Shown here in pieces: positions 30,054 to 32,293 of a DNA stretch of 32,293 nt. A program made the translations under genes and the position numbers. Under the pieces are notes generated by a model that saw nothing but the letters and a program-made list of their open reading frames with translations, was not told the DNA's origin and searched no databases. The stretch's first letter is position 1, and the number at the start of each line of letters is the position of its first letter. The stretch comes from a virus, in IMG/VR virus record IMGVR_UViG_3300032293_001670, positions 1 to 32,293 of that record; one strand, given 5' to 3'.

Positions 30054-31945
30054 AAAAACTATTAACGCTGCTCGCAGTATTAATTAGTTATGCTTCTTTT
30101 GCTCAACAACCTTCAATTGGACACTTCCAACAGTTAGCAACAGTTAAAAGAGGTGATACTCTTGATGTTGCTTGGTATTATCAACCTGTTGCTAGTAGAG
30201 ATGTTCGCACATTCCAGGTTGACTTTCAATATAAGAAAAGATTGTTAACTCACGTTGCAACTACTGTTGATGTAGCATTTGCTACTCAAACTCCTTATAT
30301 TGATTATAAGCAATTTGATAATTCTAAATACTCAGGCTATACTGCAGGTAATTATACCTACACTTCTGATACTGCTTGGACTGTAGCTCGTAATTATTTA
30401 ATTTTAGCTAGTGGTAATCAAATTGGATCTCAAGCCTACATTATACACAACAAGTATAAAATTAACTCAGTAGAAGCAAACTTTGCTTCTGATTCTATTA
30501 CAATTAACTGGGCTAGATTGTTTACTCAAGACGGTAATACAATAGGAGATAATGTAGCTAATCTTACTAATAAGAGTATGTCCGTATTCTTAAAAGGTAA
30601 CTTAACTATCTCAGGTAAAATATGGATTGCTGCTAATATGACTTCTAAACCAACAATATTAGCAATTGATCCAACTACAGGTATAGTAGCATCAAGTGTA
30701 GCTCCTGATCCTCAAGGTAATTACACATTAGATAATATTGAACAAAATACAAGATATAAAATACAAGCGTTATTCCCAGCTAATGATCTAACAACAATTA
30801 GAGATAATGCGGTAACAATATCTGATGGTGCTAAAGTATATGATGAATTTGTTAATACAGATGTAAATCAAGTATATACAAGACAATACTTAAAATCAGG
30901 ATTGAGTTACTTACAAGCTGATATCAATAAAAGTGCTGGATTAGATGGTGGTGATGCTTATGGTATTTATGCTTCTGTAGCTGGTTTAAAACCAATTGAT
31001 ACCGCAGGACTAATTAAATTGTTTACTGCTACTGAATATGATAATTTAGTATTAGGTGAAAATCAATGGTCATCTTGGCCTGCATTCTTAGATAGATTAA
31101 ATTTTGTTTATGATAGTATAGGCACAACTAATCTTGTAGTTAACCTTAAGTATGCAATTAAAGGCGATGTAAATAGAAGCCATTCATCACCTGTATTTGA
31201 TGCTAATAATCAAGAAGTAGTAGCATTTAATACTATAGGTAATTTAAATGTTAATATACCTAATACATTTGCTAATGTAGGTGAGCCATTATATGTTCCA
31301 ATGAATGTTAGTACAAACGGACTTCAAAATGCAGCACTTCAGTTTGAAATGACTTATGATAGAACTAAAGTAAAATTTGAAGAGATTGTATCTAATATTC
31401 AAGGTCCATGGTTACAATATGTAAATCATGATGCACAAACAGGAACTATTCGTTTTGGTGGTATGAATAACCAAAATACAGGATATATAACTGGTAATTA
31501 CATGCCATTTAAACTTAAGTTCTCTCCTATAGGTAACAATGATATTACTAGCTATATTAAAATTCGTAAGTTAATGGATGCTGCTGATCAAAATGGAGAT
31601 AGATTTAATATCGTACTTCAATCAGATGTAGTAGCATTATCTAATAGAAGAATTCCTGGATATTATAATGGAAGTAATGAAGAGGTAGTTACATCAATCC
31701 GTCCTAATCCAAACAATGGTATGTTTGAATTAGTAATTACTTTCCCTAGAAATAACATGAATATGAATGCTATGATATTTGATGTAACTGGACGCCCAGT
31801 TAAAGACTTAGGTAAACTATCAAGCAATGAATATGCATTAACAGCAAATTATAAAATAGATGCTACCAATTTAAGACAAGGTAACTACTATTTATCAATG
31901 ACAGATCAAAAGAAAATCATTACTAAACCCTTTTTAATACTTTAA
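30050..31945 (+). CDS. Exported multidomain protein with type IX secretion C-terminal sorting domain
   Basis: A 631-residue protein. Signal peptide 1-19 (LLTLLAVLISYASFAQ). About 183-260 resembles a carboxypeptidase-regulatory/Cna-B-like beta-sandwich (LTISGKIWIA...GNYTLDNI). Two dockerin-like half-sites follow: DINKSAGLDGGDAYGIY (291-307) and KGDVNRSHS (371-379). About 400-510 is cohesin-like (GEPLYVPMNVSTNGLQNAAL, FEMTYDRTKVKFEEI). The last ~86 residues have the T9SS type A sorting-domain pattern: TSIRPNPNNGMFELVI, AMIFDVTGRPV, NLRQGNYYLSM, then IITKPFLIL. In Bacteroidota such a domain directs export through the outer membrane and usually attachment to the cell surface. A phage gene with this tail implies use of the host machinery. 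Adhesion or receptor masking are possible roles. Confidence 0.75.
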   Translation: MKKLLTLLAVLISYASFAQQPSIGHFQQLATVKRGDTLDVAWYYQPVASRDVRTFQVDFQYKKRLLTHVATTVDVAFATQTPYIDYKQFDNSKYSGYTAGNYTYTSDTAWTVARNYLILASGNQIGSQAYIIHNKYKINSVEANFASDSITINWARLFTQDGNTIGDNVANLTNKSMSVFLKGNLTISGKIWIAANMTSKPTILAIDPTTGIVASSVAPDPQGNYTLDNIEQNTRYKIQALFPANDLTTIRDNAVTISDGAKVYDEFVNTDVNQVYTRQYLKSGLSYLQADINKSAGLDGGDAYGIYASVAGLKPIDTAGLIKLFTATEYDNLVLGENQWSSWPAFLDRLNFVYDSIGTTNLVVNLKYAIKGDVNRSHSSPVFDANNQEVVAFNTIGNLNVNIPNTFANVGEPLYVPMNVSTNGLQNAALQFEMTYDRTKVKFEEIVSNIQGPWLQYVNHDAQTGTIRFGGMNNQNTGYITGNYMPFKLKFSPIGNNDITSYIKIRKLMDAADQNGDRFNIVLQSDVVALSNRRIPGYYNGSNEEVVTSIRPNPNNGMFELVITFPRNNMNMNAMIFDVTGRPVKDLGKLSSNEYALTANYKIDATNLRQGNYYLSMTDQKKIITKPFLIL

Positions 31946-31947
31946 TT

Positions 31948-32271
31948 ATGTCAGAAGAACTAGAACAACAAGATGGTACCTGGTCAGGTCTTAAGAAAAC
32001 TATCGTAGGTACATTAGGAACTGTAGTAGCTGGTGGCGGCGTATGGCTTAGCACCATACTATTTGGTGGAGATAAAGAAGAAGCAGTAGCAACTCCTGCA
32101 CCTGCTCAACCTTCTATTATTATCAATAATACTCAACAGCAACAACAAGCTACTTCAGGTGGTACAACTATTATTAAAGAAAGAGTAGTTGAAAAACCAG
32201 TTGAAAAGAAAGAAGCTCCTAAAAAGAAAAAAGAAGGCGACGAATTTAAAGAACAACCTGCACAATGGTAA
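31948..32271 (+). CDS. Small conserved phage membrane protein with charged tail
   Basis: A 107-residue protein. WSGLKKTIVGTLGTVVAGGG (12-31) leads into one Gly-rich membrane span ending VWLSTILFGGDKEE; this segment resembles a small phage protein I have seen repeatedly beside tail and lysis genes. A Pro/Ala linker, a Gln-rich stretch, then a Lys/Glu-rich tail (KKEAPKKKKEGDEFKEQPAQ) look disordered. Function unknown. It begins 2 bases after the T9SS-tail gene, so that gene lies within an ordinary phage operon. Confidence 0.6.
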   Translation: MSEELEQQDGTWSGLKKTIVGTLGTVVAGGGVWLSTILFGGDKEEAVATPAPAQPSIIINNTQQQQQATSGGTTIIKERVVEKPVEKKEAPKKKKEGDEFKEQPAQW

Positions 32272-32293
32272 ACAAATTATTACTTTTAGTGAT
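32265..32293 (+). CDS. Start of a further gene, cut by window end
   Basis: ATG at 32265 overlaps the preceding stop region by 7 bases and opens MVNKLLLLV, still open at the window edge. The basic-then-hydrophobic start looks like a signal peptide or membrane anchor. Only nine codons are visible. Confidence 0.35.

Noticed and set aside
1-32293. tRNA genes, CRISPR arrays, integrase or transposase genes
   Set aside because: No cloverleaf-like GC-rich segments, regularly spaced repeats or recombinase motifs were noticed in either strand of the window.

Overview
The window is an AT-rich (roughly one third G+C) stretch of a large tailed dsDNA phage genome. It carries a baseplate/lysozyme protein, a T4-style replication set (gp32-like SSB, UvsX-like recombinase, RNase H-type 5'-3' exonuclease, DnaB/gp41-like helicase), its own nucleotide metabolism, chaperones, a tail-fibre-like gene and a lysis region. 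The host is most likely a member of Bacteroidota (Flavobacteriia/Cytophagia-like). Signal peptides end in ...AQ or ...SQ, most start codons lack a Shine-Dalgarno sequence, a DUF5522-like protein is present, and one gene ends in a type IX secretion system (T9SS) sorting domain, a system confined to Bacteroidota. Unlike T4, replication uses a family A DNA polymerase rather than gp43.

Layout. 1-3236: end of a virion region (baseplate/tail protein with a lytic transglycosylase domain, cut by the window edge, plus a probable structural protein). 3291-9692: a second, divergent family A polymerase-like gene, an unknown gene, SSB followed by a strong UUCG terminator, then a tightly coupled uvsX / 5'-3' exonuclease / helicase operon. 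9808-14875: adenosylcobalamin-dependent (class II) ribonucleotide reductase, a small cysteine-rich protein, two small proteins, the main DNA polymerase I with 3'-5' exonuclease, and a small lipoprotein. 14992-17590: chaperone island (Hsp20, GroES, GroEL), with a 12-bp inverted repeat flanking hsp20. 17611-20470: a three-gene operon (SGNH-like protein, a protein resembling the alpha-helical enzymes of thymidine hypermodification, and a PLP fold-II enzyme). 20510-24924: nucleotide metabolism (DUF6378-like, dUTPase, dCMP deaminase, a dCMP-hydroxymethylase-like thymidylate synthase paralogue, thymidylate synthase) interleaved with small conserved phage proteins.

25193-26888 is the only minus-strand block: a tail fibre or receptor-binding protein with a C1q/TNF-like tip, and a small companion. 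26970-32293: a secreted DRGH-type nuclease, thioredoxin, GH19 endolysin, a holin-like protein, small membrane and exported proteins, a 631-residue exported protein with a T9SS C-terminal domain, and a conserved small membrane protein.

How the genes work together. Class II RNR (with thioredoxin as a possible reductant), dUTPase, dCMP deaminase and ThyA feed dTTP synthesis. The TS paralogue with Asp at the base-recognition position, next to the 17611-20470 operon, suggests that the phage makes and decorates a modified base. No gene-free stretch exceeds 300 bases. The largest gaps (9693-9807 and 14876-14991) hold candidate regulatory structures and are annotated.
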